Part shown: positions 34,475-45,016 of the stretch, piece after piece
Numbering within the stretch: position 1 is the first letter of the stretch
How the letters are laid out: every line of letters starts with the position of its first letter
Source of the DNA: Flaccisagitta enflata
Lineage: Eukaryota; Chaetognatha; Sagittoidea; Aphragmophora
Length of the DNA: 64,000 nucleotides
Reading direction: 5' to 3'
Assembly (NCBI GenBank): GCA_965153355.1
Contig: OZ231127.1
Coordinates: forward strand, 68,386,001-68,450,000
Notes under the pieces: model-generated
Told to the model about the DNA's origin: nothing
The model's database searches: none
The model's input: the letters and a program-made list of their open reading frames with translations, nothing else
Position numbers and translations under genes: made by a program

Positions 34475-36244
34475 ATGGCGAATATCAGACCGATCGAAGC
34501 CACTGTATGGGACCTGCGCATCGTTGCACACGTGAGGCGAGAATTGGAGAAAAGCTTTAATTCGATGACGCTTGCCCTCGACCATGCGACAAAAACACCG
34601 TCGGAGGAAGCGCAAACTGAATTAAACTCAAAAAGCAACTCCTTCTGCGACCTCTACGAGAAGCGATTAGACGAATACAATGCTTGCAAAATTGAGAACG
34701 AGCCCAACGCCAAGGAAATGGCCGGACAATTGATGCAAGACATGGTTCGGTACAAAATAACGCTCGAATCCCACTTCAAGACGCAATCGGCAGGGGACGT
34801 CGACGAGACAGTTGACGACCCGGCGGAAGACGTCGGAGCGATGGGGAGATTACCGCTGCTGCACGAAAGCAGGACGAGCGGAAAGGGTGAAGGCGAAGAG
34901 GAAGGAAAGGAGAGACCGGAAGTGACGAAGGAGACGGCGCCCCCGGAAAATACACCGCCGGCGTCGATGCTGAACTCACTGAGGAAAAAAGTATCGTTGA
35001 CTGTGACTGCCGGAAAGAAAGCGCTCGGAAACGTAGTCGGCAGTCAGACGCCGGAAAGACGCCAAACCCCGTCACATCCTCCTCCTCCTCCTCCTCCAGC
35101 GACACCCCCCGCGGCGGCGGCAGCGCTCACAACAGATGACTCCACTCGGCCGAAAACTCGACCACTTCCACCCGGTTTTCAACTAGCTGAAGATGAACGG
35201 CGGAAGGCGGCAGAGGCCAACAAAAAAGACAAAGAGGCCGAAAGACCTCAAAGCGTGACCACCTCCGTTGCTCCACATGCTGATCCCGAACGCGAGGACG
35301 ACGCGGGAAATGCCAAGTCGACGACACACTCGACAAGGTCGTCAAAAAAGGGATCTCAGAGGAGCAAAACGTCGACGGTGATGTCACAACTAGTGGAGAA
35401 AGACAGACAGAGAAAAAGGGAAGCCAAAAAGGAACGAATAAAATCCAACGACGCGCAAGCAGACGCGGATATTGCTTTCCATCAGAGCATAATCCAAGAT
35501 ATACAAAGGCAAAAAGACCTCGACAAGACCCTCCACAAAAAAGAATTGGACAATATTGATAAAAATGCGGCAGAACTGCAAGATCTGATAACAAGAGCGG
35601 AAGACGACCAGTCGACGGCAAGTGGCGCCGCCAATGAGGGAGAAAAGTCGAGGGATGCAGGCGCCGGATTGGAGATGACCGCCGCAGGTGCAGCATTCGG
35701 TGGCGAAACTCCGGATGCATTGACGAGCGCGTGGGTGAATGGAGTGACGTCGAGACCGACGTCGACAGCCAAGGAGGAGGTGAAGACGCCGTCAATCCCA
35801 GAGAGATCGCTACCGGATCCACTGCGAAAGTCAAAAAAGAAGCTTTACGCCGAAGACCCAAAAAAGGAAAAAGAGGTTAAGAAGGAGGTCAAAAAACCAC
35901 CGACAATGCCTTTCCGAAAATTGGGTGACGCGAAGCCAAAGAAAATGGAATCAGGAGAACAAGAAAGAACAAAGAGAGATCAGGACGAAAGACGAGAGGC
36001 CGGGGGTAAGGACGGATGCATCGGCGACGGCACATCCGCAAGAGTTGAAAAGCCCCAGCCGCTCGTCAATCGTGTCAAGATCATCGTCAACACGTTCGAA
36101 GGCGCCGTCGATAGCTTCCAGCAGTGCGAGCAGCCATGCTTCAAATGTTTCAGATACGTTAATGACGAGCATACTGCGACTGCAGCGACAACAGTTAGAG
36201 GCAGCGCTGAAGCAAACGGCCATCCACCAACTGAAGGAAGCTAG
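34475..36244 (+). CDS. retrotransposon gag, N-terminal part
   Basis: An open frame of 589 codons after the leader. It begins MANIRPIEATVWDLRIVAHV, with a helical N-terminal region (about residues 1-110: VRRELEKSF, CDLYEKRLDEYNACK), then a long Pro/Lys/Glu-rich linker with a poly-Pro run and a charged coiled-coil stretch (KDKEAERPQ, DIQRQKDLDKTLHKKELDNI). The frame is lost near 35930-36060, where the rest of gag continues in the next frame; the last roughly 60 residues are probably out of frame. In BEL/Pao elements this region forms the capsid precursor. Confidence 0.65.
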   Translation: MANIRPIEATVWDLRIVAHVRRELEKSFNSMTLALDHATKTPSEEAQTELNSKSNSFCDLYEKRLDEYNACKIENEPNAKEMAGQLMQDMVRYKITLESHFKTQSAGDVDETVDDPAEDVGAMGRLPLLHESRTSGKGEGEEEGKERPEVTKETAPPENTPPASMLNSLRKKVSLTVTAGKKALGNVVGSQTPERRQTPSHPPPPPPPATPPAAAAALTTDDSTRPKTRPLPPGFQLAEDERRKAAEANKKDKEAERPQSVTTSVAPHADPEREDDAGNAKSTTHSTRSSKKGSQRSKTSTVMSQLVEKDRQRKREAKKERIKSNDAQADADIAFHQSIIQDIQRQKDLDKTLHKKELDNIDKNAAELQDLITRAEDDQSTASGAANEGEKSRDAGAGLEMTAAGAAFGGETPDALTSAWVNGVTSRPTSTAKEEVKTPSIPERSLPDPLRKSKKKLYAEDPKKEKEVKKEVKKPPTMPFRKLGDAKPKKMESGEQERTKRDQDERREAGGKDGCIGDGTSARVEKPQPLVNRVKIIVNTFEGAVDSFQQCEQPCFKCFRYVNDEHTATAATTVRGSAEANGHPPTEGS

Positions 36245-36875
36245 ACCCGCCAAAAAGTTCTCCGGAAGCACTACCAAAAGAATGGACTTTGAAAAGCACA
36301 TGAAAATCTTCAACGAGGCGATGGAGATCCCGGGCGTATCTAAGAAACAAATGCTAAACGAGATGCAGCATTGGTTTGAGGGATCGGCCTTCAAGCTGAT
36401 CGAGGCGGAGACGCTAAAGAAGTCGGAGTCGGCCGTCGACGAGGCGGTGGAGAAGTTGACGAAGAAGTTCGGGATGCGCCAAGAGACCGCGTTGGAGATG
36501 CTTGACGAAGTGCTGCAGGGTAAAGCAATCGACGAAAAAGATCACAACGGGATGCTCGATTTCTACGCGCGGTTGGTGAGTGTCCATTCGTTCGCAGCCG
36601 AAACCAAAAAGGCGGACGACTTCGAGAACAAGTTGGTGATCAAGACGATCGTCGAGAAGAAGCTTCCCTTCCTAAAAGATAAGTGGGCAAAGAAAGTTGT
36701 GAGGTACAGAAAGAAAAATGGTTCAGATTTGAAATTTGCTGACTTTCTTGATTTCATTGATGAAGAGCAAACCATTTCAGAAATGTTGTCAGGATACCAT
36801 CGCAACAACAATCAAACAAAGCTCACAACGCTAAAATTTCCGCAACGTACCGCCAACGCCGCCCAAAGGATATGA
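35925..36875 (+). pseudogene. retrotransposon gag, C-terminal (DUF1759-like) part
   Basis: Open for 316 codons in the frame after the first gag segment. RLQRQQLEAALKQT, then KKFSGSTTKRMDFEKHMKIF and KTIVEKKLPFLKDKWAKKVV have the layout of the gag domain (DUF1759 type) usual in BEL elements. Stops at 36873. The overlap with the first gag frame marks a frameshift rather than two genes. Confidence 0.7.
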
Positions 36876-36879
36876 TGCC

Positions 36880-37130
36880 GACGCGCCGGTTTCAAAAACG
36901 ACGCCGGGCCTCTGTCCTCGTTGCGACGGAAAACACGGTCTAGCGAGCTGCCCCACTTACAGCGAGATGAACGCGTCGGACCGCCGGAAGTTCAACAAAA
37001 ACTTGGGTATCTGCTTCAGATGTCTCGAGGGAGGCCATCTCGCCAAGGCGTGTCCGTCGGCGATCACTTGCGACAAGTGCAACGGCTTCCACTAATTCTA
37101 GCATCCGGAACTCTAACCCGCGGGGAAACA
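36880..37130 (+). pseudogene. gag zinc knuckles with in-frame stops
   Basis: Translation gives LCPRCDGKHGLASCPTYSEM, then ICFRCLEGGHLAKACPSA and CDKCNGFH. The first module is C-x2-C-x3-H-x4-C; the second, C-x2-C-x4-H-x4-C, is the classical CCHC knuckle. It then meets stops at TAA (37093) and TAG (37099) just where BEL elements normally continue, so translation into the protease would be blocked here. Confidence 0.75.
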
Positions 37131-37231
37131 AACGGATGATAACAAAACGCCGTGAAAAAGGATCCGAATCTGCGTGACATGAGGCTTCAACCAACCTCAC
37201 CAAAGTTGGCATACGACGGAGCGCGTGGAGG

Positions 37232-37981
37232 TTGATTCTGCCGCTGTACATAACTAACGGTGAAAGAAAAATTAAGACTTTTGCATTGATGGATGGCGGC
37301 GCCAACCGACACGTCGTGTCGAAGGACTTGTGTAAGAGGCTAAAACTAAGTGGGAGGAAAACGACGATGACGATAACCACCCTCGAGAAGATGGTAGAAG
37401 GAGAGAGGGAAGTGGCAGATGTGATAATTGAAGGTACCAACGGCTACAGTATCACTCTCAACAACGCCATCTTTGGGGAGATAATCGCATCGAAGGATGA
37501 CAGACCACCACGCGCTGAGGATGCCGCCGGGATGGAGCATCTCGTCGACCTGGAATTTCCTGCGTTTCCAGATGGCGACGACGGATGCTCTATCGGCGTA
37601 ATAATCGGCGCGGAGCATGCCAGAATCTGGATCGGCGGAGAGACACACAAAGGCGCCGAGGGATTGCCCATGGGAATTTCCACGCCGCTTGGCGCCGGTC
37701 TGATCGGCCCCAGAAACAATACTGACTCGCGATATTTTGTTTGCAATTTTGCTTCCTTTCACAGCATTGATTCAGATTTGGCAAAAACCATAAAAAGAAT
37801 AAATGCCGGTGAATTTGAAAAAGTGGACGAAAATAAGCGAGAAATGTCTCTCAGTGATAAGTTTGCCATCCGCCAAATGAAGGAAGACATCAGGTGGGAT
37901 CCGAAAACGGAACACTACCGAATCCAGTCTCATAGCTGGGCGAAGCAATCAAGCCGATGCACTAAACAATTTGGACTCTAA
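37232..37981 (+). pseudogene. retrotransposon protease region
   Basis: Open for 249 codons in a frame different from RT. FALMDGGANRHVVSKDLCKR fits the active-site region of the A17-type aspartic protease of BEL/Pao, though the Asp is followed by Gly-Gly rather than Ser/Thr-Gly. GVIIGAEHARIWIGG and PLGAGLIGP follow, matching the usual order before RT. A frameshift near 37930-37985 separates it from the RT frame. The ATG is internal. Confidence 0.7.
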
Positions 37982-37983
37982 CG

Positions 37984-39327
37984 ATGGCCCCAGACCGCTT
38001 ATTTTCGCCTGAAAACATAATGCGGGACCCAGAAAGGCGCCGAATAACATTCGAAACTATGGCCAAATTCTGGGAAAAAGGGCGCGTGAGGAGAATAGAT
38101 CCAAATGTGCACGCCAACATGCCGCCAGATCGACCTAGATGGACAATTCCAATTCATGTGGCGGACAAACCCGGCAAGCCCGGGCAAGTCCGCATCTGCC
38201 ATGATTGTAAAGCAGCAGTGGGTGGATCAAGCCTTAACGACCAGCTCCTGGACGGACCACAGCTTGCCAACGACATCAGAGGCGTGTTGATGCGCTTCCG
38301 GTGTGAAGGCCCCGTCGCTGTGGGCGCGGACATTAAGGATTACTTCCACGAGATCTATGTCACCGAAGAAGACGCAGGACTTTTCCGCTATTACTGGTTT
38401 CGCGACGAAAAAATGGAGGAAATCGACTTAAACGAGTTTCTCGGTCACGTCTTCGGTGCAAAATCATCAAATTGTGTAGCGATCTTCACTCTGCAACACC
38501 ACGTGGAACAGCATTCGACTGAGTATGGCCCCCTCGTGGTTCAAGCAGTGATGAGGAACATGTACATTGATGATCTGATAAAATCACTGCGCAACACCAA
38601 GGTGGCGAAAGACTTTCGCGTAGGCATCACGGCCGCCCTCGAGGACGCAGGCATGAATCTATGCAAATGGAGATCAAGCCACCCGGAAGTTCTTGAAGGC
38701 GATACGACGGATCCGGCGCCGGCGGCGCCAATGGATGTATCCGGCGCCACTGATGATACGACGAAATTGTTAGGCCTTAGATACTCTTTTTCTGCCGATG
38801 CTTTTTCCTTTTTGCCAGATAAATCAAAGGCCGAATTGAATGTGCAAACCAAAAGACAAATGCTCAAGCTAATAGCGTCAATATTTGACCCGTTGGGTTT
38901 TTTGGAGCCATTCGTGATTTGGGCAAGGCTAATTCTGCAAAAAGTATTGCGCGTCGTCGAAAGTTGGGACAGCAAAGACATTCCAACTGTGTCCCTCAAC
39001 GAGTTTGTGGAATGGCAGGCGAGCTTCAAATTCTTGGAGTCATTCCGCATCACGAGGTGGACGGCGACGCCGGAAACGCAAGACGGCAAAAAGATCCTTC
39101 ACGGGTATTCGGACGCGAGTGGACGGGCGTATGGAGCCGTATACTACGTCCGCTACGAGGGCCCAAACGGCGAGATCCATGTGTCCATCATCTGCTCCAA
39201 GTCTCACGTGGTTCCGCTGAAGGATGTGGAGGCGGGTCACATGGAGTCGACGCCACGCTTGGAGCTTCAAGCGGCACGCCTCGCGGCCAGGATGCGCGCC
39301 ACCATTATTGAAGAAACAGGGAGTTAG
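37984..39327 (+). pseudogene. reverse transcriptase and RNase H
   Basis: Open for 447 codons. RT motifs are visible: VRICHDCKAAVGGSSLNDQL, VGADIKDYFHEIYVTEEDAG (first catalytic Asp), a HVFGAKSSN motif, and MYIDDLIKS with the YIDD catalytic pair at 38563-38574. RNase H follows with GYSDASGRAYGAV and MESTPRLELQAARLAARM. It ends at a TAG at 39325, within RNase H, and decayed sequence follows to 39480. This copy encodes the polymerase core intact but separated from its neighbours. Confidence 0.85.
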
Positions 39328-39486
39328 GTGATGGTTATGTAAATTGGACCGATTCAGAATGTGTAATTAAGCAATTAAATGATACTGAAACAAGGTTCAA
39401 AGCCATTTTGCAAATCGTCTCCAGTTCAGGCGCCACGAAAGTTCTAGGAGTGGGAGGTACCAACCCACCTCAACCCAGCCGACTAC

Positions 39487-39897
39487 TTGTCCAAAGGGAT
39501 GCTCGCCCAAGATCCAAATTGGGGCAAGTTTCACAACGGCCCGGACTATCTTTGGCGAGGTGAAGACGAATGGCCGAAAAAGCAGATCGTGACACGCCCA
39601 TTCCCCGCTCACATCCTCGCAACGACGGCGACGCCGAAAAGAGCGCCGCCTCAATCGTGGGTGATCCGCGTCAGCGAAAAGGTGGCGACGTGGACGGGGA
39701 AATTGAGGCGCATCGCGCTGCTGAAACGCACGATCATGGAGTGCATCGTCCGCAATCGACGCCGGGCGTTATACAACAACGCCAACAAAATTGGGGCGCC
39801 CACCGGCGTCGAATTGGCCGACGCCGAAAACTTGATCGTCAGCGCCATTCAATCCCAAGCCTTCCACGCGGAAATAATCAAGTCCCTGGCAATGTGA
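39487..39897 (+). pseudogene. RNase H to integrase linker
   Basis: Open for 136 codons, preceded in frame by NPADYLSKG, the BEL/Pao word after RNase H. Contains a predicted helical, basic region (KRTIMECIVRNRRRALYNN). Ends at a TGA at 39895. The following 110 bases are out of frame before the integrase zinc-binding region. Confidence 0.65.
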
Positions 39898-40013
39898 TCC
39901 GGTTGAGCGAAAGGTATCGCCGCAAAAATCGCCTTGGCGGCGCTTCTCTGCCCCTTCGTCGACGACGCCGCCCGGTTTGCTAATGATGCAGAGACGACCA
40001 ACGTGATGAGGAA

Positions 40014-41196
40014 TTGGACTTTGACGCTAAAAATCCAATGATACTCCCACACGATGGCGAGGCCGTCGCATGCTTGATCCGGTCAATCCACTTCCGTCAA
40101 TTGCACGCCGGCGTGGAACAAGTACTGGGCGAATCGCGACGCCGCTTTTGGATCACGAAAGGACGCTGGTCCGTGACGATCGCCGTGTGCGCGTGTGTGG
40201 AGTGTCAAAAACAATTCAAACGCCCAGAAAGTCAGCTAATGGCACCACTGCCGGAAGTGAGGACTAAAAAATGTTTGCATTTCGAGAACACGGGGGTGGA
40301 TATTTTTGGACCTGCTTCTTGCAAAATCGCTGGGAGAGCTTCTCATAAAGTGTACGTCGCGCTTTTTACCTGCCTTGCGTGCCAAGTGGTCAAGAGTACA
40401 TTCGAGATATTGATCCATGAGCGCCTCTTGCTTCATCGACGCCCTCCTGCGATTCCAAGCTCGCCGCCCCGCGATTCGCCATTTGTATTCGGACAATGGC
40501 ACCAATTTCACCGCGTCCGACAAAGAGTTGCGCGCGGAAATGGAAACTTGGAATTTGTCCGCAACACCCGAATTGAGGCTGACGGGCATACAATGGACCT
40601 TCAACCCACCTGTTGCACCACATCGAGGTGGAGTGTGGGAGCGCTTGGTTCAATCTGCTAAAAGACATTTGGCGTTCGTGTTGAACCAAGACAATCTTCA
40701 CATCGAGACTTTTGCGACAGTATTGGCCCAGGCAGAGCTGGCCATGAATTCGCGGCCGATTACCTACGTGGGTGATGAGCCGGGGATCCAGGCTCTGCGG
40801 CCAATAGACTTTCTTTGCCCTGGAGTATGCGCGTCTTCCGGTTGCGACCTTGTGCCCCCCTCGCCTCCAGATGCAGAAGCGCTTCGATATACTTGGCGCC
40901 AACCACGCGCAATTGCTGATGCTTTTTGGAGAAGGTGGAAAAGAGACTATGCCTAGGCCTTGCAGGCTCGACCAAAATGGCGCAGGGTGGAGAAAGATTT
41001 GAAAATTGACGACTTCGTTCTCTTGGTGGATGATCAATGTCGACGAGGAGATTGGCGCACCGGCGTCATCACAGAAGTCGATGGAGGCGACGCCGTACGG
41101 ACTGTGGTGGTGAAGACGGCGAATGGGAAGAGATTCACACGTGATAGGAGCAAAGTAGTCCGATTGGAACTCGACCCGGCACGTTTGTCGGCGTGA
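40014..41196 (+). pseudogene. integrase and C-terminal pol domain, broken
   Basis: The zinc-binding region HFRQLHAGVEQVLGESRRRF with ...CACVECQ is followed by the catalytic core: ENTGVDIFGP (first Asp, near 40297), then in a shifted frame HLYSDNGTNFTA (second Asp, near 40483) and HRGGVWERLVQ (Glu, near 40633). A frameshift lies near 40400-40430, and a TAG at 40954 interrupts before the terminal domain KIDDFVLLVDDQCRRGDWRT, a DUF5641-like region ending at 41194. Together these are the usual BEL/Pao integrase parts, each recognisable, but not in one frame. Confidence 0.8.
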
Positions 41197-41453
41197 CTAT
41201 GCCGAGTATATTGCTTCAATTGGCCTTTGAAATATTGTTATTTTTGCCCCTTTCTCCTTAGGTGTGTTTCCCTCGTGTCCCCCCAACCCGTCCCAACCCC
41301 CATGTTTTTGTCATGTCACTTTGAATTTGTGTCTGAATTTTTGCCCCTTTGTTTGAAGTATTATAGGAAAGATTCTACAAAAATTGTCAACACGATAAAA
41401 ACATTATCTGCAATACTATTGTCAGTCGTTGTGGACGATACCATCCGGAGAGA

Positions 41454-43292
41454 ATGTCATCCCACCATGTCAGCGTGACTGGAGAGGAGTGTGAGGAGGG
41501 GCTAGGAGGAGGGTACGAGTTCGATTTGGTGCAGATGGAGGATGAGGCGATGGCGCCAAGGAGGGTAGAGTCAGAGGAGGTGCCGGTGGAATATAGGAAT
41601 GGGGATTTGGTGTTGCCGGGGGGTCCACAGGTGGCGGTGGCGGTGGAGAAGGATGAGGAGAGGAAGAAGAAGAGCAGGACGGAGGTGGCGGACATGGTGG
41701 GATCCTACCGGATGTGTAGAGGTTCCAACGCCTTGACGGAAGAATTTGATGAGTGGCAGTACTCGACCGAAGCGCAGAGGGACATTATGGCCTCCAACTT
41801 GGCGGCCTTGGTGTTCTTCCATGTCGGTCCGAAGCGCTACCCCAATGTGTATGTGGCCCAACTCATAAAAGTCGATGGCGAGATGGACTGGGTCCTGGTC
41901 GAAGATGCTTTCGACATTTATAAAATTGGCCACGCGATGTGCTCTCGCCTGCGTCACCTGTCGGTGTTGTTGTGGTGTAGTCAGGGGCAAGTGAAGATGG
42001 CGATGAGGAGATACGCGAAGAAGCCGGGGGTGTGTACGGCGTACGGGCTATGGGAGCCGGAGACGAGGGAGCCGCCGCGGTGGCCGTGTTTGCGCGGCGA
42101 CTCGGCGATGGAGGAGACGGAGGTGGTGTTGAGGTTTAAGGAGGCGGTGGCGACGGAGGACGCGAAGAAGAGGAAGGGGAAGCTGAGGATTGCGGAGTTG
42201 GATGGTTTGTTGACGGCGGAGATGGATAGGTGGAGGAAGAGAGACATGCGATGGAATTCAAAGGGTGACGTGGGGCCTGAGAGAGCGGTTAGGATGCCTA
42301 ACCAGTTGTGGGGGTGTCCTCTCCTTCCTGAGTGGCGAGGTGCAGGGGCGGTGGCGGACGTGGGGCCGGAGCCGAGGGACTTGGAAGCGGGTGACGTGGT
42401 GGTGCGAAGACAGGGGGAAGGGGGGGGAGTGGAGGATGCGGAGGAGGAGGGGCGGGGGGAGTGGACGAAGAAGCAGGAGAGGCAGAAGAAGAAGAATTTG
42501 AAGTTCAGGGAGAATAGGAGGAAGAGGCAGTTGGAGTACAAGGAGGAGAGAGATGGGCTGAAGGAGAAGATTGAGGAGAAGAAGAAGCAGATGGACGAGG
42601 TGAAGGCAGAGGTGGAGCGGGAGAAGAAGGAAAAGTTGGAAGAGATGCAGCGGGAGATGGAGGAGATGGAAAAGGAGATGAAGGAAAAGGCGAAGGAAAG
42701 GAAGGAGAGGGAGAAGCCCTCAAAGAAGAAGAAGAAGCAGGAGGAGGAGGGTGCAGCCGGAGGTGCTCCTGAGGTCACCTTAAAGGCTGACCCACCCAAA
42801 TCATCGTCTTCATCTTCTAAGAAGGGCAAAGGGAAGCACGCGGAGGGGGGGAAGGCGATGGCTGCTGCTTCGGCGGCAGATCCATCCATCTCTCCACCGG
42901 TGTCATCCCCCAACCCTTCTAACAATGTACGACAATCTGGTCGTGGATCTGGCCGTGGTAATGGCCGCGGCCGTGGAGGCTGGCGCCGCGACCACGGCGG
43001 ATTTCGGCCCAACCAGACTCTTGATGATGAGGACTTGTCGCGACGCTATAGGGAGGCGACCCCCTTCCTTCCCAACGCGTCCTTTTCTGCCTCCACATCG
43101 AGTTTTGAGGATTTTTTCCGCGGGGTTTGTCTCCTCGGGTGGACTGCGGCGACGGAAGCGATGGCACCTGTTGCCACCTCATCGCCGTCAGCGCCTCGCC
43201 CTCGACACCATGGACGCGGTGGCCAGCGTCAAGGGCATGAAAGGGCATCAGCAGCAGCAGCGGTATCAGCAGCCGCCTGCCGCCGATCCTGA
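41454..43292 (+). CDS. additional open frame in the retrotransposon, unknown function
   Basis: An intact 612-codon frame between pol and the 3' LTR, longer than any gag or pol segment of this copy. After an acidic start, residues about 80-220 look globular (VGSYRMCRGSNALTEEFDEW, LVFFHVGPKRYPNVYVAQLI, MDWVLVEDAFDIYKIGHAMC). Residues about 340-440 are a Lys/Glu-rich predicted coiled coil. Then come a Ser/Lys linker and an RGG-type stretch (GRGSGRGNGRGRGGWRRDHG near residues 490-515). No signal peptide or membrane span is seen, so it is not an envelope gene. Base use is rich in GAG and GAAG. The last 60 residues may be out of frame, since 42925-43398 is also open. A nucleic-acid-binding accessory protein, or a captured host segment, is possible; this is inference. 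Confidence 0.6.
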   Translation: MSSHHVSVTGEECEEGLGGGYEFDLVQMEDEAMAPRRVESEEVPVEYRNGDLVLPGGPQVAVAVEKDEERKKKSRTEVADMVGSYRMCRGSNALTEEFDEWQYSTEAQRDIMASNLAALVFFHVGPKRYPNVYVAQLIKVDGEMDWVLVEDAFDIYKIGHAMCSRLRHLSVLLWCSQGQVKMAMRRYAKKPGVCTAYGLWEPETREPPRWPCLRGDSAMEETEVVLRFKEAVATEDAKKRKGKLRIAELDGLLTAEMDRWRKRDMRWNSKGDVGPERAVRMPNQLWGCPLLPEWRGAGAVADVGPEPRDLEAGDVVVRRQGEGGGVEDAEEEGRGEWTKKQERQKKKNLKFRENRRKRQLEYKEERDGLKEKIEEKKKQMDEVKAEVEREKKEKLEEMQREMEEMEKEMKEKAKERKEREKPSKKKKKQEEEGAAGGAPEVTLKADPPKSSSSSSKKGKGKHAEGGKAMAAASAADPSISPPVSSPNPSNNVRQSGRGSGRGNGRGRGGWRRDHGGFRPNQTLDDEDLSRRYREATPFLPNASFSASTSSFEDFFRGVCLLGWTAATEAMAPVATSSPSAPRPRHHGRGGQRQGHERASAAAAVSAAACRRS

Positions 43293-43472
43293 CGCGCAGC
43301 GCGGTCCGCAGCCACAGGGACAGCGGCGCGCGGGTGCCTTCGTCGCTAGCGCGCCCTTGCGCCGGTCTTCGCGTCCGTTCGTCCAGCTATTCAGGTGACT
43401 TGATCCTGGTCTCTCCTCGATTTTTTTTGATATGGGACGGTGTGACTAGGTTGGAATGATTCCAACGGGGAC

Positions 43473-44000
43473 TGTGAATATCGCGATATGTTTTGGCATT
43501 TACGCTTTGTACTTTATCTATTTCATTGTCCTCTTTTCGTTGGCGTTGCTATTCATTTGCTTGTGATGATATATTTGATTCTCTGGATGCATTCTTTCTT
43601 TCAGTTAATCAGTGTATTTTAACAAGCAATTCAACTTGGAAGCACTTTGGGGATTACAGTGGAACCTGTGGTGAGTGTACTTGGCTACATTTGTTGACAA
43701 TTGATTGAATTGATTGAGGTAGTTATTGATGATACACACTAGCTAGTTAGTTGTAGATATTAACCAATCCTTTCCCCCCTCTCTTCTGTTTCTCCCTCTT
43801 TCTCTTTCTGTACATAATAGTTTAAATACACTTTCTTACCTAGTTATTAGAGATAGCATCCACAGACTGACGATGGGATCAGCGCCACCGGAAGTGACGT
43901 TATCGATGTGATTGGCGTAGTAATGACGCTCTCATACCGGAAGTGGCGTCTTCAACCGGAAGCTGCGTGGACGGCGAGATCCTGACGACGGCATGAGACA
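43473..44000 (+). repeat. 3' LTR
   Basis: Starts TGTGAATATCGCGATATG and ends CGACGGCATGAGACA, matching the 5' LTR apart from scattered changes and small gaps in the first 60 bases. Confidence 0.85.
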
Positions 44001-44338
44001 ATTTTCACTTGTCCCAGACATCCCGCTCCAGGCCCAAATCCCAGCCTCGAGGCTGGGAATCCCAGCCTCGAGTAGCCCAAATCCCAGCTCGAGGCCCAAT
44101 CCCAGCCTCGGTGCCCAAATCCCAGCCTCGAGGCCCAAATCCCAGCCTCGAGGCCCAAATCCCAGCCTCAAGGCCCAAATCCCAGCCTCAAGGCCCAAAT
44201 CCCAGCCTCAAGGCCCAAATCCCAGTCTCAAGGCTCAAATCTCAGCCTCGAAGCTCAAATCCCAGCTTCAAGGCCCCAATTCCAGCCTCCAGGCTCAAAT
44301 AAAAACAGCATAGGTCATCGGCTCTTAGTCGCTGCCCC

Positions 44339-44770
44339 TCTCACCACCTCACACCCTCACACTCACTTTTAGGGGCAACGGGTACCGCTGACCATCTAAC
44401 GCTTTTAAGGCGATCATTTTCACTAGGTAAATTTATCCAAATTTGGGCTGAGTTGGTGGTCCCGATCAATGCCAGAAGACAGCTCTAACATACCCTTCCC
44501 CTAAAATATTCAATATTTAATATTTATTATTTCTCAAAAATATTAAAACATGTTTTTTAAGATAGGAAATTATGATGCATTTAGTAAAAAAAAAAAGTAT
44601 ATGCCTAAGGAATTTTGATAGTGTTTCAAAGACCATTATTTTAGGTATGTATGTGTATGTAATGGAAGCTTACACTATATAAATGTCCATATTATTTCCA
44701 GATTTTTTTCAATTTCTGTTTCCTTTTGATTAATTGTATGAGTTTTATGTAGGATGAATTGTTGCACATG

Positions 44771-44771
<1 letters not shown>
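44339..44771. repeat. outer arm of the foldback family and unremarkable sequence
   Basis: 44339-44405 (CTCACCACCTCACACCCTCA, GGGGCAACGGGTACCGCTGA, CCATCTAACGCTTTT) is the reverse complement of 16935-17008, so it is part of a wider repeat surrounding the foldback units. The remainder is AT-rich with nothing noted. Confidence 0.65.
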
Positions 44772-44847
<76 letters not shown>

Positions 44848-44867
44848 CACACACATACACACATACG

Positions 44868-44931
<64 letters not shown>

Positions 44932-44944
44932 ACACGCACGCACG

Positions 44945-45014
<70 letters not shown>
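44772..45014. repeat. (CA)n microsatellite, about 240 bp
   Basis: A CA run with a short CATACGGCACATA interruption and CACG variants near 44920-44950. It opens spurious Thr-His and Cys-Val frames. Confidence 0.97.

Positions 45015-45016
<2 letters not shown>

Larger units (their letters stand above)
33828..44000 (+). mobile_element. BEL/Pao-class LTR retrotransposon, degenerate
   Basis: Two direct repeats of about 530 bases (33828-34357 and 43473-44000) bound 9.1 kb of internal sequence encoding, in order, gag-like, zinc-knuckle, aspartic protease, reverse transcriptase, RNase H, integrase and a C-terminal pol domain, then an additional open frame. The order PR-RT-RH-IN and the gag type fit BEL/Pao. 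Gag and pol contain several frameshifts and stops, so this copy is unlikely to be autonomous unless the breaks are sequence errors. LTRs differ by a few percent by eye. No clear target duplication was found; the insertion lies in a repetitive array, which hampers this. Confidence 0.85.
33575..44338. repeat. foldback minisatellite unit 4, split by the retrotransposon
   Basis: Left arm GGGCAGCGGCCCCGAAGGGG through CCTATGCT at 33575-33610; right arm AGCATAGGTCATCGGCTCTT through GCTGCCCC at 44308-44338. On the left, (AGGCCCAAATCC) units run up to 33827; on the right, the same units resume from about 44025. The BEL/Pao element sits inside this array, so the array is older than the insertion. Confidence 0.75.

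Noticed and set aside
35127-35861. 244-codon minus-strand frame opposite gag
   Set aside because: Shadow of the gag linker; gag has motif and positional support.
41454-43292. Envelope gene of an errantivirus-like element
   Set aside because: No signal peptide, membrane span, Cys pattern or cleavage site; composition is charged and RGG-rich.
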